Positions 36,119 through 47,407 of a stretch of DNA of 64,000 nucleotides are shown here, piece by piece (position 1 is the stretch's first letter; the number at the start of each line of letters is the position of its first letter). The notes below the pieces were generated by a model. It was given only the letters and a program-made list of their open reading frames with translations, did no database searches and was not told where the DNA came from. Source of the stretch: Candidatus Peregrinibacteria bacterium (GTDB taxonomy: Bacteria > Patescibacteriota > Gracilibacteria > UM-FILTER-43-11). The stretch spans positions 1-64,000 of the forward strand of contig JAFGCR010000009.1 in the NCBI GenBank assembly GCA_016932495.1, in the 5' to 3' direction. A program made the position numbers and the translations under genes.

Positions 36119-39100
36119 ATGCCCGAAAAACCCACTCCGAAAGCCAAGGCTCCTTCTAAAGCGCCGCAATCCGGCGTGGATTTTGATATTGATGTGTCTC
36201 TGAGCGATCTGCAGGGAGACGGGACTAAAGACCAGCGCGAAGCAGCTGCAGCCTTTGCTGTAGGATCCAAACGAGATGAGATTTTAGCCCGCTCCAGAAA
36301 CACCTCTGATATCGAACGGCGGATCCGCCAGGAAGTCGAATGGAATGCCGATGGTTTAGGGGAAACAGAGATGGACATCCCTGCTCTCCCCCCTCTTCCG
36401 GCATTGCCTCTGGAGGATAAAAAAGAAGAAGATTACGAGATCAGGATGATCCGGTTTTTAAGCGGAGAGATCCAGAAAGCGGAAGTCTTTGTCCGGAATG
36501 TAAAAAGTGATCCGGATGCCGCTTCGGAAATCATTGAAAGGGCTGAAAGAATGCTGGAAGCCCATCGGGAGAATTATCAGCAATATCTGGATCAGATGCA
36601 GAAAGCGGCATCAGAGACCGCCGCAGACGTTTCGCTGGATGACGCGTTCGCGGACATTCTGGATGAATTGAATGAAGCGGGGTTTGAAGCCACGGGCAGT
36701 CCGGATGATTTTCCTACTGAAGAGCAGGCCAAGGCCGCGGAACAGCAGGATGAGCTCCGTCTGATCCGGGAGTTAGCGAGCCAGCTGGAGGACGTGGATA
36801 CCGAAGAAGGGGAATGGGTCATCCGTGAAGCCGAACACCTTAAAAGCCAGTCGGACAGGAAAAAGGCGATCGATTATCTGAAAAGAAAACAAAAAGAAGC
36901 CTTGATGGAATTTCTGAAGCGCAAAGAACTGGAGCGCAAAGCTGAGCAGGAAACCGCGATCCGGGAAGAGATCGAAAGGCGTGAGGAGGAAAAAAGGGCA
37001 AGAAAAGAAATCGGAGATTTTATCATGGACACGATCGTCGAGGGGAAGGGGGCCCGTATTGAGAATCTGGAGGCTTTTGAGCGCCAGGGGGGAAAAGTTT
37101 ACGAACCGGATTCATGGGGCCTGAGGAAGATCGAATGGAAAGGGAGGTTCAATGCTCTTGATGGGGAAAACCGCCTGATCAAACCCATGATCGGCCGGTT
37201 ATGGTTCGATAAAATGGGAGAATTCCATCCCTGGCGCTATAAACATAGCCCCACTCCCCGTGAGAAAAAATTGATGGCCCCGGTCGAAAAAGCCGGTGAA
37301 TCCTATTTTCTTACGGTGGACGGCGAAGTGTTGCCTATCGTTTCTCCTATGGAGGAGCTCAAAGCTTTTTACGAAAATAAAGAAGAGGCAGAAGTGGTAG
37401 AAGGTGACATCATTCTTATGGAGCCGACAGAGCGCCATATCATTTACGTCGAGATCCTGGCGGAAGAATTAGCCGCTTTTGCCCAACGTTTTGAAGAAGC
37501 GGATAAACAGGCGTTGCTCGGTTTAAAAGACGAGATCCTTGCTGTGAAAGATTACGATGAAGATTCCAATTGGATATCAGTGTTATCTTCTGTAAAAGAA
37601 TGTGTCAGAAAGGCGGAGTTAAGCCCGACAGTCGCTTTTATTAAAGACCGCCTGTTCTTGAGGCTGGCTAAAACTGCCCGCGCCTACGATGTGGAATTGG
37701 ATTTCAACGGCCTGGCAGAACTGGATGATTACCAATGGGAACCTTATGGCCGATATGACCAGGGGGTCATTGTCCAGTTCCAGAGAGGCGGGAAAGATCA
37801 GTTTACATTGATCCGCGACGGAAAACTGCTCTATCCGATAGATGAGGCGTTAGATGGTGTGGATTCTTTTACGGGAAAGGTAGCGCGTGTTTCCGGGCAG
37901 CGCGGGAAAATGGCGTTATATAATTTTATTCTCAAAGAAAATGGCGAGTTATTCAGTCTGGAGTGGTTTAAGTTCATCTATCCGGTTGCCCATGGCATAT
38001 TCCGCTTGAGAACGCTGGATGACCGTTATAATTATCTGAACCCCGGAACAGGCGCCCTTATGAGTGATACTGGTTACGATGAAGCCGGTGATTTTGATAG
38101 CAGCGGAAAGGCACTCGTTAAACAAGGGGGGGAAAAATTTTACATTGACCGCGATGGCAAACGGCTTCAGCCCATCCGGCTAGCCGCTTCCATAGTAGTC
38201 GAACGCCATTTTGATACAGCCAAAACCGGCCCTATTCCGACTATCGAAGAATTGAAGGCCCGCATTAAGGAGCGGACACAGGAAGCGGAAGACCGCCACA
38301 TCAGCCATCGGTTCAGAGATCAATTCAGGGAATTGACTGAAGCGCATCCGGAAGAGAGGGAAGCGCTTCTCCGGCTTTTCAGTGTGTTCCGCCAGATGGT
38401 TAACGCGCATATAGACGATAAAGACAACGGAGAAAAGATCCATGAAGACCTTATCATCAAAACCCTCATAGCTAAGGTCGATCAGTCCGCATTAAGCAGA
38501 AAACTGAAACTAACACTAAAAGACAGCATTTATAATTTAAGGCATAAAAAACCTATATGGGGGAGGGTCGATCCGTTGCAGGTCCCTCTGATCACGGCGT
38601 TTGGCGTATTGATCGATGCCCACCCCGAAGAGGAACATGCGCTGTTCAGCCTTATCATGCGCTTAGAGATGAGAATGCAGCAAGTCCCTAAGGGTAAACG
38701 CCATCAGCGGTCCCTGCGCGAGAATCTGCGCAATCTTGTATTCGGGAAAGAATCCAGACTCAGCCTTAAGGCCAAACGAAAGGTCTATAATGTCATCCTG
38801 ACGATGATGAATAATCCTGATATCCAATGGGGCGGCTCTTCCGCCGATCATCAGACGTTCAAGAGAGAGCATACGGAGAGGCAGATCATCCGATTATGCG
38901 CTTCTGCAGAAGGAGGCCGTGTCGACGAGGCTTATCAGGGATTACAAAAACTGCTGCAGTCCGGGCATGGACGCAGGGTATCGGATCTGAAAAAAGAGGC
39001 TCTCAGGAAATTAGCTCTGGCTTTTTATCAGCATCTTTATGAATTATCCCAAGCTTATCAGGCAGGAGACCGAAATCCTGTTTTAGTAAAAAGATATAAG

Positions 39101-39637
39101 GAGGCGGAAAAAAAGACAATCAATGTTTTACAGCTTGCGAATACTGCTGATCCGGAAAACACTCAGATCCGGCAATTGATCGATTTACTGAAGCCGGTAT
39201 CCCTTGCCGGAATGGAAAAGAAGTCGACCCTTCCGCCCCGCCCCGTGGTCAAACGGAAACGGACCCGGTTATGGACTAAATTATTATTGCTCGGCTTATT
39301 GGGAGGGGTGGGCGCCGGTGTTTATTACCGGGCTGATCTGCAGAAAGCCGCTGAAGGATATGGTTTGTTACAGCCAAATAAGGAAAACGAGTCCGCTTTG
39401 GCACAGATGGGAGAGATGCAGATGAAGCAGGGGCGATTCAGGGCGGCCCGGAACACGTATTTAAAATTACTTAAAATAAGCCCCCGCAGTGCTGATTATC
39501 ATGCGGCATACGGGCAGATCCTTTTAAAACTGGAAAAAATAAAAAAAGCCGAATGGCACTTTAATTATGCGCTTAAGCTGAATCCAGGCCATGAGCTGGC
39601 CCGGCTTGAATTAGAAAAATTAAAACAAAAGAGGTAA
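36119..39637 (+). CDS. Large hypothetical protein: charged coiled coil, WG-like repeats, TM, C-terminal TPR
   Basis: 1172-aa ORF; TM LWTKLLLLGLLGGVGAGVYY; TPR AQMGEMQMKQGRFRAARNTYLKLLKISPRSADYHAAYGQ. Confidence 0.7.
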   Translation: MPEKPTPKAKAPSKAPQSGVDFDIDVSLSDLQGDGTKDQREAAAAFAVGSKRDEILARSRNTSDIERRIRQEVEWNADGLGETEMDIPALPPLPALPLEDKKEEDYEIRMIRFLSGEIQKAEVFVRNVKSDPDAASEIIERAERMLEAHRENYQQYLDQMQKAASETAADVSLDDAFADILDELNEAGFEATGSPDDFPTEEQAKAAEQQDELRLIRELASQLEDVDTEEGEWVIREAEHLKSQSDRKKAIDYLKRKQKEALMEFLKRKELERKAEQETAIREEIERREEEKRARKEIGDFIMDTIVEGKGARIENLEAFERQGGKVYEPDSWGLRKIEWKGRFNALDGENRLIKPMIGRLWFDKMGEFHPWRYKHSPTPREKKLMAPVEKAGESYFLTVDGEVLPIVSPMEELKAFYENKEEAEVVEGDIILMEPTERHIIYVEILAEELAAFAQRFEEADKQALLGLKDEILAVKDYDEDSNWISVLSSVKECVRKAELSPTVAFIKDRLFLRLAKTARAYDVELDFNGLAELDDYQWEPYGRYDQGVIVQFQRGGKDQFTLIRDGKLLYPIDEALDGVDSFTGKVARVSGQRGKMALYNFILKENGELFSLEWFKFIYPVAHGIFRLRTLDDRYNYLNPGTGALMSDTGYDEAGDFDSSGKALVKQGGEKFYIDRDGKRLQPIRLAASIVVERHFDTAKTGPIPTIEELKARIKERTQEAEDRHISHRFRDQFRELTEAHPEEREALLRLFSVFRQMVNAHIDDKDNGEKIHEDLIIKTLIAKVDQSALSRKLKLTLKDSIYNLRHKKPIWGRVDPLQVPLITAFGVLIDAHPEEEHALFSLIMRLEMRMQQVPKGKRHQRSLRENLRNLVFGKESRLSLKAKRKVYNVILTMMNNPDIQWGGSSADHQTFKREHTERQIIRLCASAEGGRVDEAYQGLQKLLQSGHGRRVSDLKKEALRKLALAFYQHLYELSQAYQAGDRNPVLVKRYKEAEKKTINVLQLANTADPENTQIRQLIDLLKPVSLAGMEKKSTLPPRPVVKRKRTRLWTKLLLLGLLGGVGAGVYYRADLQKAAEGYGLLQPNKENESALAQMGEMQMKQGRFRAARNTYLKLLKISPRSADYHAAYGQILLKLEKIKKAEWHFNYALKLNPGHELARLELEKLKQKR

Positions 39638-39658
39638 AGTAATTTCTAATTCATTGTT

Positions 39659-42600
39659 ATGAATCCTAATAAGCCCGACATACACGATTGCCCTTACAAT
39701 AATCCGGCTGAGCAGGCTCGTCTGCGGAATCTGGTGGATTCCATGAACGCCCTGATCCGTCATCATCGGTCGTTGGCCGGCGCGGAAAGCAGAGAAGATT
39801 TTGTAAAAGGGCTTCAGAAACTGTTTTTCAGATCCGGATTGCCCGCTGATGTCCGAAGCCAGCTCCAGCCTTTTTATCTGACAGCCCAGCTTAAGGCGGC
39901 CCAGCAGGATGAATGGTTTGATGCTCAGGCCATGGATGACGCGTTCCAGGAAGCAATGCAGGCATGTCTGGAGCCGGATGTGTGTGAAAAATTAAAAGAT
40001 CTGGCCGCCCGGACCCGTGTGCTCATTGAACAGCGTCTCGGTTCTGCCGCCGGGCTTTCATCGGAACAGCGCTTAAAAAAGGACCTGCTCGCCATCAATA
40101 AAGTAAATCCTGTCCATTGGCGGGTGCGGAATTTTTTCCGGAAAAAGATCCGTGAAAACATTCCGAAAAAACCGTTTGATTTCGGGGCTGTTTTACAGGA
40201 ACTGAAAAGTGACTGGAAAGCCAGAGAGAATACGGGTGAGATCAAAGCGGCTGAACGCCGCAGGGAAGCAGACAGGACTTTAAACAGCATCCGCGCGGAC
40301 ATCCAGATGGAACGGCATATCCGGGAGGTTTTAAGAGCGCCGGTATCTTCAGAAAAAAAAGTGGATGTCGCCCGTGCCGCTGAACAAGCTCTGCTTCATC
40401 GGGAGGAACCGTTGCCGGAAACAAAGCCTCAGCTCGATTTTCCCGGGGATAGGGTGGAAGTGGGCAGTGAAACGGCCGCCCCGCCGGTTACCGAAACAGC
40501 TTTTCCGCCTTTAACCGGTATGCCTTTAGAAGAATTCGGTCCTTTAATGGAAGAGAATGCTCCGGAAGAAGCTGAAGCTCCGAAGGTAAAGCAACCGGGA
40601 ACTCCGGACATACCTGAGACCAAAAAAGACCTGCTGTCCCGCCAGTTTCCAAAGATCATCGGGCCGGAAAAGCATCAGTGGAATGGCCTGATGATGGCGA
40701 CCTTTTCTGGAAATGAGAACAGTGTCCGCCGGTTTCTAAAGCAGGGGATCGATGTAAATGAAGCCGATGAAACCGGCTACACCCCCCTAATGCTGGCTGC
40801 GGAAAATGATTTTGATCATATTGTTGAGATTTTGATCGAGTACAATGCCGATTCGTCGTTAAAAGACAAAAAAAACGAGACCGCTTTAGATAAAGCCCGT
40901 AAGATGGGATATGTAAAAATAATCGCCCTCCTGGAATCAATCGAATTTAAAGTAAGATCCACCCGCAAAAAAATCGACTTCCCTGACTACGAGGTGGCGG
41001 AAAAAGCCGTGAAGATGAAGGAGGCGGAAACGGCTCAGCAGGCGTTTGAATGGGGGAATGATGCCAGCAGGGGTGGTGATTATGATCTGGCCCGCCGGTA
41101 TTTCGAACAGGCGATCACCATCGATCCGGATTTCACGCTGGCCTATAAGCATCTCGGTTATGTGCTGGAACAATTGGGGGAATTAAAGCTGTCAGCCGAT
41201 TACCACCGTACCGCTACCGAAATGGAATCGCGTTCGCTCATCAAGTCTGCCCGCCAGGCGGTGCAGATGGGAGATAACTTTAACAATCAGAATGATTTTG
41301 AAAAAGCATTGGAATGTTACGAAAAGGTGTTCACATACGGCTTTGATCCGACGCCGGACGTTGTGGTCATGGCTTATTTCGGCATAGGGCAGATCTATTT
41401 AAAGAGAAACGATTTGGAGCCTGCCAAAGAACATTTTAAAAAAATCCTGAAAATTGATCCGGGCCATTTTAATGCCTGCCGGTATCTGGGCTATATCTTC
41501 CATCGCGAAGGCGATCTGCTGGCGGCCAAGGTCTGGTATAATAAGGCTCTTGAAAATCAGCCGGATAACGAATGGGTTAAAGAACATCTGCGGGCAATCC
41601 GGACCCAGGAAGCTCCAAGTGTTTCTTCAGGATACACTTTAGAGGAGGCTTTTGCCGATCTTGCCGCTCAGCAGAAACAAAAAGAAGCTGACTTTCAGGC
41701 GCAGATGGGCAACAGCGTGATCCAGGCTCCTGAAGACATGCTGACGGATGGATCAGGCGATGAGGCGGAGTCTTTTCATACGCCGACTACCGATGAGCTG
41801 AATGGAATCGGTTTTCCGGTGGAGACCGATGGCATGCCCCCTCCGCCCCTTCCTCCTGATGCGGTCTCTATCGGAAAGGGCGCGTTTGATTTTATCCCCC
41901 CGGCTGTCCGCGGCCAGAGTAAATTAGGTGAAGAGGCGCTCGAACAAAAAAGACTTCGGGCTAAAAAGCGTCTGGAAGAGCTTTGCCGAGTCATTGCCTG
42001 CGAAGAGCATCGTACGGCCGAAGAATTGGATGAGGCGGTCAAAGGGTATGTCGCATTGGTCAAACAGCCGAAACTTTCCTGTATCGAGGGGGTCGATCAC
42101 CGGACCATCGCTATTAAATTACGTGATTTATGGAAACAGGGACTTTTGGAAGATTTCGGTTTCACCCCCGTAGAAATGGCTCATGCGCAGGACCTGGCTG
42201 TCAGCAATAAGGTCAGCGGGATAAAATCAGAGGAATATTTTAAGGCTCTGGCGGAATTCGGAAAAAGTTATTTTGAAATGAAGACCATCGAAGCAATGAA
42301 GAAGGCGGGATTCTTTTTCTTTAAAGCCCTGGAGATCGATCCGAAGCCTAAAGGGGAATATAAGTGGGTTAAAGGATATCTGAATGAAGCGAAAAAGTGG
42401 CTGGAACGCCTGGAAAAAGAGGCGGAAGAACAGCCGGTGCAGATCGAAGAGGATTTTGAAAACTCCTTACGCCCGCCTACGATTATAAATGCGGATATGC
42501 CGGAAGCCGTGCGCCAGGAAGCGCAGGAAGGAATGGGGATTTTCAGCAGTAAGACCCGGAAATTCATCCCGGGGCCGACTAAAGTTGTAAAAGAACCAGT

Positions 42601-43129
42601 CACCATCCCTCAGGGGAGATCTCTTCGGCAACGCTTAAAAGAACAGCTGGGGGATGTGTCTGATGAGCCGGTCACCCAAAGGAATATCCAGATCCCGGAA
42701 GAGGTCAGCCGGTCAGAGGCAGATGAATTTGATCTGATGCCTCCTACCATGCCGGTACCGCACATTCTGGATGAGGTGCTGAAAGATATACAGGAGGATA
42801 ATGAAGGCGGTCCGGAGGTCGCTGATAATCCCGAATTCCGCCGCAAAGCCCAGGAGTTTAGACATCAGTATATAGAATCCAATGATCCTGCCCATAAAAA
42901 AATGCTCCAGACCACTATTTACAAATATCATTACGATGATATCAATTTCCATCGCCGGAAAAACGCGATGTCGTATCTGGAGCTGGGCATCAGCCTGATC
43001 ACTTTTAAAGACAAACCCCGGGCTACCCGCGCCCTGAACGAGGCTTTGAAATTAGTCCAGAAGGACCAGGTGACTCTGAAGGATCAGATCAATGAATGGC
43101 TGGGAAAACTGAACGAAAAAGCCGTTTAA
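39659..43129 (+). CDS. Large ankyrin- and TPR-repeat protein
   Basis: GNENSVRRFLKQGIDVNEADETGYTPLMLAAENDFDHIVEILIEYNADSSLKDKKNETALDKAR (Ank); ARRYFEQAITIDPDFTLAYKHLGYVLEQLGE (TPR). Confidence 0.8.
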   Translation: MNPNKPDIHDCPYNNPAEQARLRNLVDSMNALIRHHRSLAGAESREDFVKGLQKLFFRSGLPADVRSQLQPFYLTAQLKAAQQDEWFDAQAMDDAFQEAMQACLEPDVCEKLKDLAARTRVLIEQRLGSAAGLSSEQRLKKDLLAINKVNPVHWRVRNFFRKKIRENIPKKPFDFGAVLQELKSDWKARENTGEIKAAERRREADRTLNSIRADIQMERHIREVLRAPVSSEKKVDVARAAEQALLHREEPLPETKPQLDFPGDRVEVGSETAAPPVTETAFPPLTGMPLEEFGPLMEENAPEEAEAPKVKQPGTPDIPETKKDLLSRQFPKIIGPEKHQWNGLMMATFSGNENSVRRFLKQGIDVNEADETGYTPLMLAAENDFDHIVEILIEYNADSSLKDKKNETALDKARKMGYVKIIALLESIEFKVRSTRKKIDFPDYEVAEKAVKMKEAETAQQAFEWGNDASRGGDYDLARRYFEQAITIDPDFTLAYKHLGYVLEQLGELKLSADYHRTATEMESRSLIKSARQAVQMGDNFNNQNDFEKALECYEKVFTYGFDPTPDVVVMAYFGIGQIYLKRNDLEPAKEHFKKILKIDPGHFNACRYLGYIFHREGDLLAAKVWYNKALENQPDNEWVKEHLRAIRTQEAPSVSSGYTLEEAFADLAAQQKQKEADFQAQMGNSVIQAPEDMLTDGSGDEAESFHTPTTDELNGIGFPVETDGMPPPPLPPDAVSIGKGAFDFIPPAVRGQSKLGEEALEQKRLRAKKRLEELCRVIACEEHRTAEELDEAVKGYVALVKQPKLSCIEGVDHRTIAIKLRDLWKQGLLEDFGFTPVEMAHAQDLAVSNKVSGIKSEEYFKALAEFGKSYFEMKTIEAMKKAGFFFFKALEIDPKPKGEYKWVKGYLNEAKKWLERLEKEAEEQPVQIEEDFENSLRPPTIINADMPEAVRQEAQEGMGIFSSKTRKFIPGPTKVVKEPVTIPQGRSLRQRLKEQLGDVSDEPVTQRNIQIPEEVSRSEADEFDLMPPTMPVPHILDEVLKDIQEDNEGGPEVADNPEFRRKAQEFRHQYIESNDPAHKKMLQTTIYKYHYDDINFHRRKNAMSYLELGISLITFKDKPRATRALNEALKLVQKDQVTLKDQINEWLGKLNEKAV

Positions 43130-43205
43130 TTCCTTTGCAGCTCGTAACGGATAATTTATCTTCGCTGTGTGGGGGCGTAATTTGTCATTGAATATTTTTT
43201 TAAAA

Positions 43206-43270
43206 TTACAAGTTACAAATTAAGAATTACCAGTTACAATAAATAACGTTATTTCGTTACAGCGTTATTG
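43206..43270. repeat. Heptamer then octamer tandem words before gatB
   Basis: TTACAAG TTACAAA TTAAGAA TTACCAG TTACAAT, AAATAACG TTATTTCG TTACAGCG TTATTG. Confidence 0.65.
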
Positions 43271-44689
43271 ACTATGGAATACGAACCCGTAATCGGCATC
43301 GAGATCCACGCGCGGATCAACAGCAAGACCAAGATGTTCTGCCGCTGCAGCAACAACATTTTTAATGAAAAGCCGAATAGCCATGTGTGCGGTATCTGTA
43401 TGGGGCATCCGGGAATGTTGCCCGCCACCAATCAGGAAGCGGTGAAAAAGGGGATCAAGGCGGCCCTGGCTTTGGGGTGCACGATCAACGAGTTTTCCAA
43501 ATTTGACCGCAAGAGTTATTTTTACCCTGACCTCCCTAAAGGCTTCCAGATCTCTCAGTACGATAAGCCGATTTCAGAGCATGGAAAAGTAGTGATCACG
43601 TTGCCGGATAGCACGTCAAAAACCATCGGCATCACCCGTCTGCATCTGGAAGACGATGCGGGAAAGCTCACGCATACGGCAGGGGGCACGCTTGTTGATT
43701 TTAACCGCTCCGGCACGCCTTTAATGGAGATCGTCAGCGAACCGGACATGAGAAGTGTGGAAGAGGCGAGTTTATACGCCCGTCAGATTCAGAAGATCGT
43801 GCGGTATGTGGATGCGTCCGATGCGGACATGGAAAAAGGACAGCTTCGGTTTGATATCAATGTCTCTCTTCGCCCCAAAGGTCAGAAGGAATTCGGCGTG
43901 CGGAGTGAAACTAAAAATCTCAATTCGTTCCGAAGTCTCGAAAAAGCGCTGGAATACGAGATCAAACGCCAAACGGAAATCCTGGAAAGTGGCGGCAAGG
44001 TGGTGCAGGAGACCCGCGGCTGGGATGATAATAAAGAAGTCACCGTCTCTCAGCGGGGCAAAGAAGAGGCCGCGGATTACCGTTATTTCCCCGAACCCGA
44101 CATTCCTCCGCTGGTGGCGACAAAAGAAATGATCGAGGAACTGAAAAAAGAGATTCCCGAACTCGCGCATGCTAAAGCGGATCGTTATCAGTCTGAACTA
44201 AGCCTGCCCGCGGACCATGCCCATCAGCTTTCAGGAAATGCGGCCTTGGCTGATTATTTTGAAAAGGCGTTAGCGGTTTCCGGTGAACCGAAAAAAACCG
44301 CCAACTGGATTTTGTCCGAGTTAATGGCAGTAGAAAAAGACATTACCCATAGTAAATTATCTCCTGAAAATCTTGGTAAACTCATTAAACTTATCGAAGA
44401 CGGTGCGATCTCCGGTAAGATCGCTAAAGATATTTTCCAGGAAGTTTATGAAGGTGATCTGGATCCGGAAAAAGTAGTGGAAGAAAAAGGCTTAAAAGTG
44501 ATGAGTGATACCGGTGAACTGGAAAAGGTCTGCCTGGGAGTCATCGGTAAAAACCCCCAGATCGTGGCTGATTTTAAGGGCGGAAAGGAAAAAGCCATCG
44601 GTGGCCTGGTCGGTCAGGTAATGGCGGCGACCAAAGGCTCTGCTGACCCGAAGATGGTGAATGAGATATTGAGGAAACTTCTTTCTTAA
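43268..44689 (+). CDS. gatB: Asp-tRNA(Asn)/Glu-tRNA(Gln) amidotransferase subunit B
   Basis: YEPVIGIEIHARINSKTKMFCRC; HVCGICMGHPGMLPATN; YFYPDLPKGFQISQYDKPI. Confidence 0.97.
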   Translation: MTMEYEPVIGIEIHARINSKTKMFCRCSNNIFNEKPNSHVCGICMGHPGMLPATNQEAVKKGIKAALALGCTINEFSKFDRKSYFYPDLPKGFQISQYDKPISEHGKVVITLPDSTSKTIGITRLHLEDDAGKLTHTAGGTLVDFNRSGTPLMEIVSEPDMRSVEEASLYARQIQKIVRYVDASDADMEKGQLRFDINVSLRPKGQKEFGVRSETKNLNSFRSLEKALEYEIKRQTEILESGGKVVQETRGWDDNKEVTVSQRGKEEAADYRYFPEPDIPPLVATKEMIEELKKEIPELAHAKADRYQSELSLPADHAHQLSGNAALADYFEKALAVSGEPKKTANWILSELMAVEKDITHSKLSPENLGKLIKLIEDGAISGKIAKDIFQEVYEGDLDPEKVVEEKGLKVMSDTGELEKVCLGVIGKNPQIVADFKGGKEKAIGGLVGQVMAATKGSADPKMVNEILRKLLS

Positions 44690-44782
44690 TTTGTCATTTC
44701 GAGCCTGCCGAGAAATCCCTTTATAAAAATTATTAGGTTATTAGATGAGAGATTTCTCCGCGTTGGTCGAAATGACAAAAGG
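44690..44782. repeat. Empty copy of the GTCATTTCGACC-type inverted repeat, opposite orientation
   Basis: TTTGTCATTTCGAGCCTGCCGAGAAATCCCTTTAT ... AGAGATTTCTCCGCGTTGGTCGAAATGACAAAAG. Confidence 0.8.
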
Positions 44783-44875
44783 GTATTAAGATACTTTTCC
44801 GTCAACTTTAACCATTCGCCTTTAGAGGTAAAAATATGGTATAATTTATAAGAATTAAAATTAAAAAATAAAATC

Positions 44876-45463
44876 ATGCCCATCATCCCAACCGTCATCG
44901 ATAAAACCCCTGAAGGAGGAGAGCGTGTGTACGACATCTACTCCCGTCTTTTGGAGGAACGTATTATCTTTTTAGGTTCCGCTATTAACGATGAAGTCGC
45001 CAATACGGTGATCGCTCAGCTGCTTTTTCTGGAAAAAGTCGATCCCACCAAAGACATCACGATTTATGTGAATTCTCCGGGTGGTTCCGTTTCCGCCACA
45101 TTGGCCATGTACGACACCATGCAGCTCATTAAATGTGATGTGTCGACCGTTTGCCTCGGCATCGCGGCTTCCGGCGGTTCCATCATCCTGATGGGCGGTA
45201 CTAAGGGTAAGCGTTACATTCTGCCTCATTCCGAAGTCATGATCCATCAGCCGCTGGGCGGCACCGAAGGCCAGGCCACTGATATCGCTATCCATGCCGA
45301 CCACATCGTACAGACCAAAAAATTGCTGAACCAGATGATTGCGAAACACACCGGCCAGACTATGGAACAGGTAGAAAAAGACACCGAGCGTGATAAATTC
45401 ATGCGCGCCAAAGAAGCGCTGGAATACGGCATTGTGGATAAGATCATTGAATCGAAGAAATAA
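44876..45463 (+). CDS. clpP: ATP-dependent Clp protease proteolytic subunit
   Basis: [55 protein letters not shown]. Confidence 0.97.
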   Translation: MPIIPTVIDKTPEGGERVYDIYSRLLEERIIFLGSAINDEVANTVIAQLLFLEKVDPTKDITIYVNSPGGSVSATLAMYDTMQLIKCDVSTVCLGIAASGGSIILMGGTKGKRYILPHSEVMIHQPLGGTEGQATDIAIHADHIVQTKKLLNQMIAKHTGQTMEQVEKDTERDKFMRAKEALEYGIVDKIIESKK

Positions 45464-45464
45464 T

Positions 45465-46636
<1,172 letters not shown>

Positions 46637-46638
<2 letters not shown>

Positions 46639-46674
46639 TCTGAAGGCGGGATTCGCGAATCCCGCCTTCAGATT
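46637..46674. repeat. Perfect 38-bp palindrome downstream of tgt
   Basis: AATCTGAAGGCGGGATTCGCGAATCCCGCCTTCAGATT equals its reverse complement. Confidence 0.97.
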
Positions 46675-46689
46675 TTCGGATAATCCGGC

Positions 46690-47043
46690 TTGCCAATGAA
46701 CCTCCCCCCTCAATCACAACTCACCGATAAAAAATACAACGAGATCCTGCGCCTGATCGGTCAGCTGGGGGTTGATTTGGATGACATCGAGGAAAAATTC
46801 ATCCACGGGGGCGGTCGGGGCGGCCAGAAGCTCAACAAAGCCACCAACGCCGTTCAGCTGCGCCATCTGCCCACAGGCATTATCATCAAATACCAGAAGC
46901 ACCGCGAGCGGGCCATGAACCGCATTTTAGCTTTGAGAGAGCTTTTGGACAAACTCAATCCGGATTCCAGAAAGGCAAAGGCCATCGAAAAAATCCGCAA
47001 ACAGAAAAAACGGAGACAGCGGAGGATGCGCCCGCCGGAATGA
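46690..47043 (+). CDS. Small GGQ-domain release-factor-like protein
   Basis: FIHGGGRGGQKLNKATNAVQLRHLPTGIIIKYQKHRERAMNRILAL with basic tail. Confidence 0.85.
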   Translation: MPMNLPPQSQLTDKKYNEILRLIGQLGVDLDDIEEKFIHGGGRGGQKLNKATNAVQLRHLPTGIIIKYQKHRERAMNRILALRELLDKLNPDSRKAKAIEKIRKQKKRRQRRMRPPE

Positions 47044-47397
47044 TCATTCCGTTATTCCGTCCAGCATATCACCCAAATTGCCGACCTGCCCGGCCGTGTC
47101 TTTAAGGCTGTCGAGTGTTTGGTAAAAGTCCGTGTACTGGCCGCTGATCTGGTCGATCAGGCCGCTCGTTCGGATATATTTGAAAAAATAAACCCCGCCC
47201 ACGATCGGCAGGACGATAAAGACCAGGAAGAAAAGAAAGCTGATGATCCCGCGGAAGATGGCGATCCCGCGGACGGTCCGCTGGTATTTCAGCATCTGGT
47301 CCATTTTGGCCTCCAGGCTGGACAGATCCGGTCCCTGGGCCGTCGTTTTTGCGGAGGTGACTTTACCTTCTTTATCCAGATCGTCTAAATTTTGCAT
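47044..47397 (-). CDS. Hypothetical membrane protein
   Basis: Central hydrophobic segment FRGIISFLFFLVFIVLPIVGGVYFF. Confidence 0.6.
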   Translation of the reverse strand: MQNLDDLDKEGKVTSAKTTAQGPDLSSLEAKMDQMLKYQRTVRGIAIFRGIISFLFFLVFIVLPIVGGVYFFKYIRTSGLIDQISGQYTDFYQTLDSLKDTAGQVGNLGDMLDGITE

Positions 47398-47407
47398 GAT
47401 GAGGGGG

